This document shows positions 52,922-61,193 of a stretch of 64,000 nucleotides of DNA, one piece after another (the stretch's first letter is position 1; each line of letters begins with the position of its first letter). The position numbers and the translations under genes are program-made. The notes under the pieces were generated by a model, which was given only the letters and a program-made list of their open reading frames with translations, was not told the DNA's origin and searched no databases. Origin of the DNA: Fusobacterium necrophorum subsp. necrophorum (GTDB lineage Bacteria > Fusobacteriota > Fusobacteriia > Fusobacteriales > Fusobacteriaceae); assembly GCF_004006635.1 (NCBI RefSeq), contig NZ_CP034842.1, positions 1,364,001 through 1,428,000 on the forward strand, given 5' to 3'.

Positions 52922-54340
52922 ATGAAAACGATTTGTTTTATTTGTGAGGGAGCTTATCCCTATGTGGTAGGAGGAGTGTCTGCCTGGGTCCATGAGTTGA
53001 TTCGTTCTAATCCTCAACATAGATTTAAAGTTTTGTGCATTATTCCAAATGAAAATTTTGCAAAATTAAAATATCAAATTCCTAAAAATGTTATAGAAAT
53101 TAAGAATATTATTATGGATCCCTACTTAAATTTTTCCTATACTTCCGTTCTTCGAGATAGTCTTTATGAAGATGAAGAGAAAAAAAAGAGTATTTCTGAA
53201 ATGCTCTCCTTTCAAATAAATGAAGGGGAAGGGAAATTACTGGAAATGGAGAAAGTTTTTTCAAAAAATATTGGGAAGCCTCTTGAAATTATATTGAGTA
53301 AAGAATATTGGAATAGTCTTTTGGAACATTATTTTAATCATTATAAAAAGGGGAAATTTAGTACATATTATTGGACATATAGAAATATCATTTTGAATTT
53401 ATTGACGATAGGACAAGAAAAAATTCCAGAGGCAGATATCTATCATAGTGTTACAACTGGATATGCAGGGTTTGTCGGAGCTTTAGCAGCCTATAGAAAA
53501 CAAGGAAAATTCCTTTTAACGGAACATGGAATTTATCCAAGAGAAAGAGAGGAAGAAATCTTAGGAGCCGATTGGGTAGATAAGGCTTTTAAAAGTATTT
53601 GGATCGAATATTTTTATTTTCTTTCTCAGTTAACATATCAATATTGCGATAAAATTGTGTCTTTATTTGAATACAATCGAAACATTCAGCTACAATATGG
53701 AGCTCCTTTAGAGAAAACAGTGGTAATTCCTAATGGAGTTGATGAGGAAATATATGGGAATATTTCTTTTCAAAAAAAAGATGGTTTTCATATTGGAGCT
53801 GTTTTGAGAGTTGTGCCTATTAAGGATATTAAAATGATGATAAAAGGCTTCAGAATGGTAATTGACAAAATGCCAGATGCAAAACTTTGGATTATTGGTC
53901 CAACAGATGAAGATGAAGAATATTTTGAGGAATGTAAAGATTTAGTAGAAAATTTGGATATGGAAAAATACATTACTTTCACAGGGCGGGTAGATGTGAG
54001 AGAATACTATTCTTTCTTAGATCTGCTTCTTTTGACTTCCATTTCGGAAGGACAACCTCTTAGCATATTAGAAGGATTATCCTCTGGGATTCCATTTATT
54101 GCTACAGACGTTGGAAATTGTTGTGAAATTTTACAAGGAAAAAAGGAGATTGGAGAAGCAGGATTGATTATCCCTCCGACTTCTTATATTGCTTTAGGAG
54201 AAGCTCTTTTAAAACTGTATAAAAATGAAAAAAAATTAAAAGAGTTTTCAGAAAATGGAAAAAAAATTGTACAAAAGTATTATACTAAAAAATATTTTAT
54301 TGGGCAGTATCGTAGACTATATGAAGAACTAGGAGATTGA
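52922..54340 (+). CDS. pelF: PelF-type glycosyltransferase (GT4)
   Basis: 472 residues, cytosolic. The N-terminus ICFICEGAYPYVVGGVSAWV is the DUF3492 signature of PelF. The GT4 C-terminal half has VVIPNGVDEEIYGN, HIGAVLRVVPIKDIKMMIKG, SISEGQPLSILEGLSSGIPF with the E-x7-E nucleotide-sugar motif, and ATDVGNCCEIL. PelF polymerises the exopolysaccharide from UDP-sugars (UDP-GalNAc/GlcNAc in Pel). AAGAGGT precedes the ATG. The protein is of normal length and intact. Confidence 0.9.
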   Translation: MKTICFICEGAYPYVVGGVSAWVHELIRSNPQHRFKVLCIIPNENFAKLKYQIPKNVIEIKNIIMDPYLNFSYTSVLRDSLYEDEEKKKSISEMLSFQINEGEGKLLEMEKVFSKNIGKPLEIILSKEYWNSLLEHYFNHYKKGKFSTYYWTYRNIILNLLTIGQEKIPEADIYHSVTTGYAGFVGALAAYRKQGKFLLTEHGIYPREREEEILGADWVDKAFKSIWIEYFYFLSQLTYQYCDKIVSLFEYNRNIQLQYGAPLEKTVVIPNGVDEEIYGNISFQKKDGFHIGAVLRVVPIKDIKMMIKGFRMVIDKMPDAKLWIIGPTDEDEEYFEECKDLVENLDMEKYITFTGRVDVREYYSFLDLLLLTSISEGQPLSILEGLSSGIPFIATDVGNCCEILQGKKEIGEAGLIIPPTSYIALGEALLKLYKNEKKLKEFSENGKKIVQKYYTKKYFIGQYRRLYEELGD

Positions 54341-54342
54341 TT

Positions 54343-56664
54343 ATGGCAGGAATTGGATTTGAATTAAAAAAGTTGTTTGTAAATAGAGAAAAACCTAGCC
54401 TTTTTGGAAATTTGAAGGCAGTTGTTTTCTCCGCTATTGTAAGTGTAGGTCCTTGGATCATTACGGCAAGCTCTTTGAATATTCTCATTTTTTTATCAAA
54501 TAGAGTTGAATTGTCAAGAGCAAAGCAAACGATATTTATGAGTAGTATTTTTTATGCTTTTGTTTTTTCACAAATTTTAACATGCTTATTTCAATATCTT
54601 ATTACAAGATATGTTTCAGATTGTGTTTTTCAAAAAAAATTTTATAAAATTCGAGGGGCTTATTTAGGAAGTACAAAACTGGTTGCTATTTTTTCCTTTT
54701 TCATCAGTTTTTTATTTATTAAAAATGGAAATTTGTCTATAGGGTATAAGGCGAGTTTTATTTTTCTCTTTGTGTTTATGTGTTTATCTTGGATTGGTAT
54801 GATTTTTATTTCCTTGTTAAAAAAATATCGTTTCTTGATTGCTAGCTTTTTCTTGGGAAATATTGCATCCACCTTGTTAGGATATTATTTTTTGACTTAT
54901 CCAGTTTCCTTTTTCAAAGAAGAACCTATTTTTTGGATGTTATTTTCTTATGGAATTGGAATTTTTCTAAACTTTATAATGACATCAAGCTATATTTTGA
55001 GAGCTTTTCAAGGAAGTGGAGAAAATAATTTTGAATTTCTTACTTATTTAAAAGGATATTTTAGTCTGGTATTAATTGGATTTCTTTATTCTATTGGAGT
55101 GTGGGGACATGTATTTATGAATTGGATCGTAGGAGATTCGTATACTATTGTAAATACTTTTCGAGTTTCACCACTCTATGAAGTTGCTATTTTCTATTGT
55201 TATTGTATTTCCATTCCGAGTATTATTTATTTTTGTATTTTTCTGGAGACAAAATTTTTACCTGTATATAAGGAATACTACAAGAATATTTGTGAAACAG
55301 GAACTTATGATGAAATACAGGAAGCCTTACAGAAAATGACAAAAACTTTATATCAGGAAATTTTGTATGGAATGGAATGGCAATTTTTAATTTCTCTTAG
55401 TTTTGCCTTAATAGCAAATGCTATTTTTACGTACTTTGACATGGATATTTACTTGTTGGATTTATTTCGTATTGGTATTTTTTCTACTTATTGTGCAACG
55501 TTTGTTTCCATCATGGTTACTATTTTTCTCTACTTTGATTTAAGAATACAGGCTATGGGAATATCTTCCTTTTTATTATTTAGCAATTTACTATTTACTT
55601 ATGTATTCAGTAAATTGGGAAAACAATATACAGGAATAGGATTCTTTCTAGCTTCTTTTTTAACTTTTGCTTTATCTATTTTCTTCTTTCCGAGAGTGTT
55701 TGAGGAGCTAAACTATAATACGATGTTTTGGCAGAATTTTAAATACCAAATCGGGAATAAATTTTTGAGAAAATTTGCAAAATTGATGGAGAAAAAGTTT
55801 TACATTTTGCTGACTTTAAGTTGTTTGCTTTTATTTGGAAGTTGTATCTCTTACTATGATGCCAATGGATTTCATAGAAAAACAGGACATAATTGGCATA
55901 GTATGGGAGTGTATGATAAAGATGGCTTTGATATGGATGGCTATACACAAGCTGGAATGGATAAAAAAGGTTTTAATAAAAAGCATTGGAATATGTTGAC
56001 AAAAAGTTACTATGACTATGCTGGCTTTGACTACGAAGGAATACACAAGGACACGAAAAAAACTTATGACGAACGAGGTTTTGATATAAACCAACACAAT
56101 GTTTTTACGAATACAGCTTATGATACAAATGGTTTTGATTATGAGGGAATACATAAGGATACTAAACGAAAATATGATAAAAACGGTTGGAATTATTATG
56201 GATTGCATGAAAAGACCCAGACATACTACAATGAAGAAGGCTGGAATGTGGAAGGCATTAATAAAAGAGGCTTCAATAGAGAAGCTTGGAATGTAGAAAC
56301 AAAAAGTCCTTATGATTATGCTGGTTTTGATTATGCGGGTGTGCATAAAAATACGAAAAAAATCTATGATGAACGAGGTTTTGATGTAAATCAGCACAAC
56401 GTTTTTACCAATACGAGCTATGACAAAAACGGCTTCAATTATGAGGGGATACATAAGGATACTAAACGAGAATATGATGAAAATGGTTGGAATTATTATG
56501 GATTACATGAGCAAACGAAAACTTATTATAACAAAGCAGGATATACAAGAGAAGGATTGGATAAAGATGGTTATGAAAAAGGAAAAAGACCTGCAAATTT
56601 AGAAGATGAATGGATGGATAAGCAAGGCTTCAATAAAAAGGGAATTTATATAAGGGGGTATTGA
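54343..56664 (+). CDS. pelG: PelG-type transporter with large C-terminal repeat extension
   Basis: 773 residues. The first ~460 begin MAGIGFELKKLF and form about twelve helices of the MATE/Wzx-like PelG exporter. A final hydrophobic segment (FYILLTLSCLLLFGSC, with a lipobox-like Cys) is followed by ~275 residues of repeats: Y-D-x-x-G-F/W-D/N-x-x-G-I/Y and E-G-I-H-K-D-T-K-x-x-Y. PelG itself is ~456 residues, so the extension is extra. If the last helix spans the membrane, the repeats would lie in the periplasm. ATG 54343 is 7 nt from AGGAG and overlaps the pelF end; the TTG at 54337 is not preferred. Confidence 0.85.
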   Translation: MAGIGFELKKLFVNREKPSLFGNLKAVVFSAIVSVGPWIITASSLNILIFLSNRVELSRAKQTIFMSSIFYAFVFSQILTCLFQYLITRYVSDCVFQKKFYKIRGAYLGSTKLVAIFSFFISFLFIKNGNLSIGYKASFIFLFVFMCLSWIGMIFISLLKKYRFLIASFFLGNIASTLLGYYFLTYPVSFFKEEPIFWMLFSYGIGIFLNFIMTSSYILRAFQGSGENNFEFLTYLKGYFSLVLIGFLYSIGVWGHVFMNWIVGDSYTIVNTFRVSPLYEVAIFYCYCISIPSIIYFCIFLETKFLPVYKEYYKNICETGTYDEIQEALQKMTKTLYQEILYGMEWQFLISLSFALIANAIFTYFDMDIYLLDLFRIGIFSTYCATFVSIMVTIFLYFDLRIQAMGISSFLLFSNLLFTYVFSKLGKQYTGIGFFLASFLTFALSIFFFPRVFEELNYNTMFWQNFKYQIGNKFLRKFAKLMEKKFYILLTLSCLLLFGSCISYYDANGFHRKTGHNWHSMGVYDKDGFDMDGYTQAGMDKKGFNKKHWNMLTKSYYDYAGFDYEGIHKDTKKTYDERGFDINQHNVFTNTAYDTNGFDYEGIHKDTKRKYDKNGWNYYGLHEKTQTYYNEEGWNVEGINKRGFNREAWNVETKSPYDYAGFDYAGVHKNTKKIYDERGFDVNQHNVFTNTSYDKNGFNYEGIHKDTKREYDENGWNYYGLHEQTKTYYNKAGYTREGLDKDGYEKGKRPANLEDEWMDKQGFNKKGIYIRGY
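55960..56556 (+). repeat. Tandem 300-bp duplication inside the pelG extension
   Basis: Unit 1 (about 55960-56259) and unit 2 (about 56260-56556) are in register at exactly 300 bp (100 codons). For example AGFDYEGIHKDTKKTYDERG at about 56020 corresponds to AGFDYAGVHKNTKKIYDERG at about 56320. Smaller ~16-24-residue Y-D/G-F-D units occur inside each. Confidence 0.85.
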
Positions 56665-57614
56665 TGAGAAAGCATAAAATGATAATGGTTTCCTTATTTC
56701 TAATTTCTTCCTTTTCTTTTTCGGAAGTTTATGAAGAAAGAAGAGAGAGGGGAATTGACAAAATGAATTTCTATATTCCCACAGAAAAACAAAATAAATT
56801 GACTAGCTTTGCAGAAGTTGATATTCGAGATGATAAAAATATTTATCAATGGACAGTAGCAGAGGGGTATCAAAATTTAAATCAGACTTGGGATTTTCAA
56901 TATAAAATAGAAAAAGAATATCATAAAGATAAAAAAACTTCTCAACAAAAAACAAAAATTTGGGATAATGAAATTTCTTTTGTAAAGTATCATAATTTTT
57001 TCAAAATTCAAAATCATATTTGGCAACACAAGAGTACCTTTGGAATAAAACACTATGAAGGAAGTACTTTTGGGAAACGAGAAACACAATATTATAAAAT
57101 GTTTGTGGGACAGAGATTTTCTAGCTTTTTCAGGTCTACTAGAATAGGAACTTATTTAGAATTCGAGTTTCTTGCAAATAAAATTTTTGATAAACAGAGA
57201 GATGGCTACTCTTTTTTAACTTCTATGAAATCTTTTCAAAATTTGGGATATGGGATACAGTGGTTGAATGCTTTGGAATCTGAATATTTACACTATAATC
57301 AATACCGAAACGGAAATAGAAATAAATATGAGAGCACATTACGTTGGACTTATGAATGGAATGAAAATTTTGCTTTTTCTCCTGAAGTACTCTTAAAAAT
57401 AGAAAAGTATCATGGAAATAAAAAAGGAAAAACTTCTGAATTCGTGATAGGACCAAATCTACTATATACAAAAGATATAAAAGAAAATGTAAGGATTTAT
57501 GGAAAAGTTGGACTTCCTCTTTTTCGAAGTGATAAGAATCGTTCAGAAAATTATCGACATTCCAAAAATCAAATAGCCATTTATGGAAAAATTGGAATAG
57601 AATATATTTTTTAG
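56664..57614 (+). CDS. Putative outer-membrane beta-barrel of the Pel-like operon
   Basis: 316 residues. Signal peptide (MIMVSLFLISSFSFSEVYEE); then amphipathic strands with alternating aromatic residues (YQWTVAEGYQNLNQTWDFQY, RSTRIGTYLEFEFLANKIF, KYESTLRWTYEWNENFAFSP) and a C-terminal Phe (GKIGIEYIF), as expected of an outer-membrane barrel. Its start overlaps the pelG stop (TGATG). It holds the place where PelB (TPR plus barrel) would act in other Gram-negative Pel systems, so export or surface anchoring is a reasonable guess. No sequence family was recognised. Confidence 0.65.
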   Translation: MRKHKMIMVSLFLISSFSFSEVYEERRERGIDKMNFYIPTEKQNKLTSFAEVDIRDDKNIYQWTVAEGYQNLNQTWDFQYKIEKEYHKDKKTSQQKTKIWDNEISFVKYHNFFKIQNHIWQHKSTFGIKHYEGSTFGKRETQYYKMFVGQRFSSFFRSTRIGTYLEFEFLANKIFDKQRDGYSFLTSMKSFQNLGYGIQWLNALESEYLHYNQYRNGNRNKYESTLRWTYEWNENFAFSPEVLLKIEKYHGNKKGKTSEFVIGPNLLYTKDIKENVRIYGKVGLPLFRSDKNRSENYRHSKNQIAIYGKIGIEYIF

Positions 57615-57622
57615 GGGGCAAT

Positions 57623-58564
57623 ATGAAAAAATACTTTTTATTATTTTGTTATATAATATTATGTTCTCTTTCTTTTTCTCATGAAATATATCGAGATAGA
57701 ATGAAGGAATTTATTCGAGAATTAAGAGAAAATACAGCAAAAGAAAAAATTTTTATTACTCAGAATGGAAATGAATTATATTTCAAAAATGGAAAATTAG
57801 ATTTTGATTTTTTTCCAGTAACAGATGGAACTACACAAGAATCTTTATATTATGGCCATGAATTGCACTTAAGCAGAGCTACTCCGTCAAAATTTAAAAA
57901 AGAACTTCTTTCCTTTTTAATTCCTATACAGAAAGAAGGAAAAACTGTTTTCAATATCAATTATGGAGAGGGAGAAAATAGAAGAGCAAAGATAGCGGAA
58001 GAAAATGAAAAATTTGGCTTTATAGGAGAATTACTTCCTGTTTTTGAAGCAAATAAAGGATATACTCCTATAAAATCTTTTCATAAGGAAGATATTTCTT
58101 CCTTAAAAGAAGCAAAAAATTTTTTGTGTCTATTGAATCCAGAGAAATTTAAAAATTTAAAAGAGTATCGTGAATATTTGGAAAATAAAGATTATGATGT
58201 ATTGTTGATAGAGCCGTCTTTAAATGGAGAATTTTTCACCAGAGAAGATATAGAAAGTTTGAAAAGAAAAACTTCGGGGGGCAGAAGATTGGTAATCGCT
58301 TATTTTAGTATAGGGGAAGCAGAAAATTACAGATACTATTGGAAAAAAAGTTGGAATAAAAAAAGACCGGATTGGATGGTTGAAGAGAATGAAAATTGGA
58401 AAGGAAACTATATTGTCAAATATTGGGTTCCAGAATGGAAAAGTATTATAAAAAATTACCAAAAAAAATTAGATGAAATAGGAGTGGACGGGTATTTATT
58501 AGATACTGTAGACAGCTATTATTATTTTGAAGACAAAGAAGAAGAAAAAAAAGGTAAAAAGTAA
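57623..58564 (+). CDS. GH114 endo-alpha-1,4-polygalactosaminidase-like protein (PelA hydrolase-type)
   Basis: 313 residues. Signal peptide (YFLLFCYIILCSLSFSHE). YDVLLIEPSLNGEFFTREDI, RRLVIAYFSIGEAENYRYYW, KYWVPEWKSIIKNYQKKLDE and GVDGYLLDTVDSYYYF match the GH114 barrel, with Glu in SIGEAE and Asp in LLDTVD as likely catalytic residues. GH114 enzymes cut GalN-rich polymers, and PelA has such a domain. As the last gene of the operon, it may trim or release the polymer made by PelF. A charged Glu/Lys tail ends the protein. Confidence 0.82.
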   Translation: MKKYFLLFCYIILCSLSFSHEIYRDRMKEFIRELRENTAKEKIFITQNGNELYFKNGKLDFDFFPVTDGTTQESLYYGHELHLSRATPSKFKKELLSFLIPIQKEGKTVFNINYGEGENRRAKIAEENEKFGFIGELLPVFEANKGYTPIKSFHKEDISSLKEAKNFLCLLNPEKFKNLKEYREYLENKDYDVLLIEPSLNGEFFTREDIESLKRKTSGGRRLVIAYFSIGEAENYRYYWKKSWNKKRPDWMVEENENWKGNYIVKYWVPEWKSIIKNYQKKLDEIGVDGYLLDTVDSYYYFEDKEEEKKGKK

Positions 58565-58579
58565 AAAAAATAAAAAAAG

Positions 58580-58620
58580 GAGACTATTTCACACAGATGT
58601 GTGAAAGGGTCTCTTTTTTT
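58580..58620 (+). terminator. Terminator of the Pel-like operon
   Basis: The stem GAGAC...TTTCACAC (58580-58594) / GTGTGAAA...GTCTC (58599-58613) is followed by a T-run. Confidence 0.9.
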
Positions 58621-58731
58621 ATTCTTTAGGAAATTATAAATGGAAAGAAGGAGTAAAATGTTTAAAAAAAAATGTAGAGTTGAAGAAGGAAAAAGATGAA
58701 AAAAAAGAAAAAATATTTTTTTGCACGCGAA

Positions 58732-58756
58732 AAAACCTAATGAAATATTAGGTTTT
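58732..58756. terminator. Hairpin at the IS91 transposase 3' end
   Basis: AAAACCTAAT / ATTAGGTTTT with a 5-nt loop overlaps the transposase stop codon. It can act as a terminator or be part of the element end (terIS). Confidence 0.6.
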
Positions 58757-59962
58757 GGAAAGATATGAGATGTGAATTTTTCTTCCATACCAGCGTACCG
58801 TGATGTAAAGTTCTTTTTTCCTCATGGGGATATGGCAATTTGGGCATAGGAAAGGATGTATTTGAAAATTTTCTAGCATGGAGTTGACATAAAAGGAAAA
58901 AGGATTCTTCTTTTTCTTTTTTTGTAAGAATGCCATATGTATTTTTAAAGTATCTGATTTTCTACGCGCATAAAAACCAAAACGAGAAATCATTTTAAAA
59001 TGTTTTGGGGGAAGATGAATCAATACTTGTTGAATAAATTTTTCTCGAGACATGGTGATATATGTTTTTTTTTTGTGATTTGCCAAATCATGAAAAAAGA
59101 AAGTTACTTCTTTTTCTGTAACATTCACGATTTTGTAATCAGCGATCGGAGCACGCGCAAGATATCTACCTAGATATTTCAAGAGTCCTTCCGCAGAATT
59201 GACTTCTTGTCTTCCCACCGAGAAAAAAAGTCGTGCATTTTCTTTGTAGAGTTTATTGGCTACTTGTTTTGCTTTTTCTTTCCAGATGGGATCTTGATAA
59301 TTTCCGGATTGAATGAGTTGTAAGACGATAAATTTCCATTGATTCGCAATGACATCTACATGAAAATAGTCTAATTTTTTCCATACAAAACGTTTATTAA
59401 ATCCTCCCAAAGAAATGAGTGCATGCACATGAGGATTCCATTTTAAGTCTCTGCCAAAGGTATGAATTACAGTTATGAGTCCATAGTGTACAATATCAGA
59501 TTCTGTAAAATAGTTTTTGGAATATTTCCCAATTTTCTTTTTTCTTTTTCGTTTTTTATGAGTATTCTGAAACTGATAATCAAAGATTTGTTTGATTCCT
59601 AAAGTAAGTTTGTGTAGTAAAGAACGATCTAAGCAAAAAAAAGGTCTACATTCCTTAGGAATTGTGAAGAGTAGATGTCTATGAGGAACATTTAGAAGTT
59701 CATTTGTTATTTTTTGTGCCCAGACTTTAGAATATTTATATCCACAGGTAGGACAAAGTCTAGTTTTACAAGTAATTGGGAATTTATGAGTAAGCCCACA
59801 TTGAGGACAAGCAAAAGAGACGAAAGCTTTTTGATAATCAGCACAAAGTAAAAAAGCATTGAAAGATTTTATGAGGTGGAGAAAATGCGCAGGAGAAAAA
59901 AAAGGTTGGATATTTTGTAAAATATGTGGTAAATTAGAGGTAAGGAATAGGTCTTTTAACAT
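58748..59962 (-). CDS. IS91-family (HUH) transposase
   Basis: 404 residues. An N-terminal zinc-binding region (FACPQCG, RLCPTCGYKYSKVWAQKI) is followed by the HUH motif KWNPHVHALISLGG and the Tyr motif LLKYLGRYLARAPI, both diagnostic of the IS91 rolling-circle transposases, plus HLPPKHFKMISRFGFYARRK. The gene looks intact. IS91 elements transpose through a single-stranded circle and can carry neighbouring DNA. The element ends (oriIS, terIS) could not be fixed by eye. It separates galE from the Pel-like operon. Confidence 0.88.
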   Translation of the reverse strand: MLKDLFLTSNLPHILQNIQPFFSPAHFLHLIKSFNAFLLCADYQKAFVSFACPQCGLTHKFPITCKTRLCPTCGYKYSKVWAQKITNELLNVPHRHLLFTIPKECRPFFCLDRSLLHKLTLGIKQIFDYQFQNTHKKRKRKKKIGKYSKNYFTESDIVHYGLITVIHTFGRDLKWNPHVHALISLGGFNKRFVWKKLDYFHVDVIANQWKFIVLQLIQSGNYQDPIWKEKAKQVANKLYKENARLFFSVGRQEVNSAEGLLKYLGRYLARAPIADYKIVNVTEKEVTFFFHDLANHKKKTYITMSREKFIQQVLIHLPPKHFKMISRFGFYARRKSDTLKIHMAFLQKKKKKNPFSFYVNSMLENFQIHPFLCPNCHIPMRKKELYITVRWYGRKIHISYLSKT

Positions 59963-60019
59963 AGGATCGCCTTCTTTCTGTAAATTTAGGTGTGGTAACT
60001 TTATTTTACAGAAAAAATC

Positions 60020-60057
60020 AGCCGATTGGAAGAGATTTTTTAAATCTCCAATCGGCT
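60020..60057 (-). terminator. Terminator after galE
   Basis: The stem AGCCGATTGG (60020-60029) / CCAATCGGCT (60048-60057) has an extra inner pairing; A/T runs flank both sides, so it can act on both strands. Confidence 0.85.
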
Positions 60058-60068
60058 TTTTTTATTTT

Positions 60069-61052
60069 CTATTTGAGAGTAATTTTTGTAAAATTCCATG
60101 CAGTTTCAATAATTTTTTCGATATTCGTATAATAAGGATGCCAAGCTAATATTTCTCTTGCTCTCTTAGAAGAAGCAATAACACAGGCAGGATCTCCTTT
60201 TCTTCTTTCTGTAATTCTGTAAGGAATTTCATTTTTTGTAACTTTCTTGGCAGCTTGTATAATTTCTAAGACAGAAAAACCATTTTCATTTCCAAGATTA
60301 TAAATATTACTTTCGTTTTTAAATAATTTATCGAGAGATAAAATATGGGCTCTTACCAAATCGACTACATGAATGTAATCACGAACCCCTGTTCCATCGA
60401 AGGTAGGGAAATTATTGCCAAATACATTTAGATGATTTTTAGAATTACTTGCAGACTGTAAAGTTAAGGTAATTAAGGAAGTAACTCCTTTTCCTTTTTG
60501 TCCAATTGGATATTTTTCATGTGCACCTGCTACGTTAAAATAGCGAAAAATAGAATAATTCAAGCCATATGCCTTGGAACAATCTATAATGATTTTTTCT
60601 GACATCAACTTACTAGAACCATAAGGGTTGATTGGTAATGTAGAATGCTCTTCTATTACAGGTGTATTTTCTGTAATATCTCCATATACAGCTGCAGTTG
60701 AGGAAAAAACAATATTTTTGATATTATTTTTTAGCATAGATTGTATCAAACACATTGTGGTATAGGTATTATTAAGATAATATTTATTAGGATCTTCGAC
60801 ACTTTCAGGAACTCGGATATATCCTGCAAAATGCATGACAGCACTAATGTTATTTTCTGAGAAAATTTGATCCATTAATGTAGGATTCTGTACATTCCCT
60901 TGATAAAATTTTGCTCTTTTGTCTACAAATTCTATAAAACCATTTTCCAAACTATCAATTACGGCTACTTCGTATCCGTTATCTAGCAGTTCTACAACAG
61001 CATGAGAACCAATATAACCAGCTCCACCAGTTACTAGAATCATTTTTTTCAT
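60069..61052 (-). CDS. galE: UDP-glucose 4-epimerase (GalE)
   Basis: 327 residues. MILVTGGAGYIGSHAVVELL is the NAD-binding loop; the catalytic Ser-Tyr-Lys set is visible in FSSTAAVYGD and INPYGSSKLMSEKIIID (YxxxK). DGTGVRDYIHVVDLVRAHIL and RRKGDPACVIASSKRAREIL are GalE-specific. It interconverts UDP-Glc and UDP-Gal, and some members act on UDP-GlcNAc/GalNAc. Lying beyond the Pel-like operon, it may supply galactosamine-type precursors, as dedicated epimerases do in some Pel loci (inference). Confidence 0.93.
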   Translation of the reverse strand: MKKMILVTGGAGYIGSHAVVELLDNGYEVAVIDSLENGFIEFVDKRAKFYQGNVQNPTLMDQIFSENNISAVMHFAGYIRVPESVEDPNKYYLNNTYTTMCLIQSMLKNNIKNIVFSSTAAVYGDITENTPVIEEHSTLPINPYGSSKLMSEKIIIDCSKAYGLNYSIFRYFNVAGAHEKYPIGQKGKGVTSLITLTLQSASNSKNHLNVFGNNFPTFDGTGVRDYIHVVDLVRAHILSLDKLFKNESNIYNLGNENGFSVLEIIQAAKKVTKNEIPYRITERRKGDPACVIASSKRAREILAWHPYYTNIEKIIETAWNFTKITLK

Positions 61053-61193
61053 TTATTACTTCTCCTTATTCTTTGTTTTCAAATAATATTATATATAAAA
61101 TTATCAATAATATCAATATTTTTTTTATTGAAAAAAATCATAATATGTACTAAAATAAAAAAATATAAAAATCAAGAAAAAGGAGATATGCTC

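Noticed and set aside
55831..56454. 207-codon minus-strand frame opposite the pelG repeats
   Set aside because: It exists because the repeats on the plus strand avoid stops in register; no start signal and no family resemblance.
61053..61193. Cobalamin riboswitch upstream of cobQ
   Set aside because: The region is 141 bp of almost pure A/T and lacks the conserved B12-box sequence.
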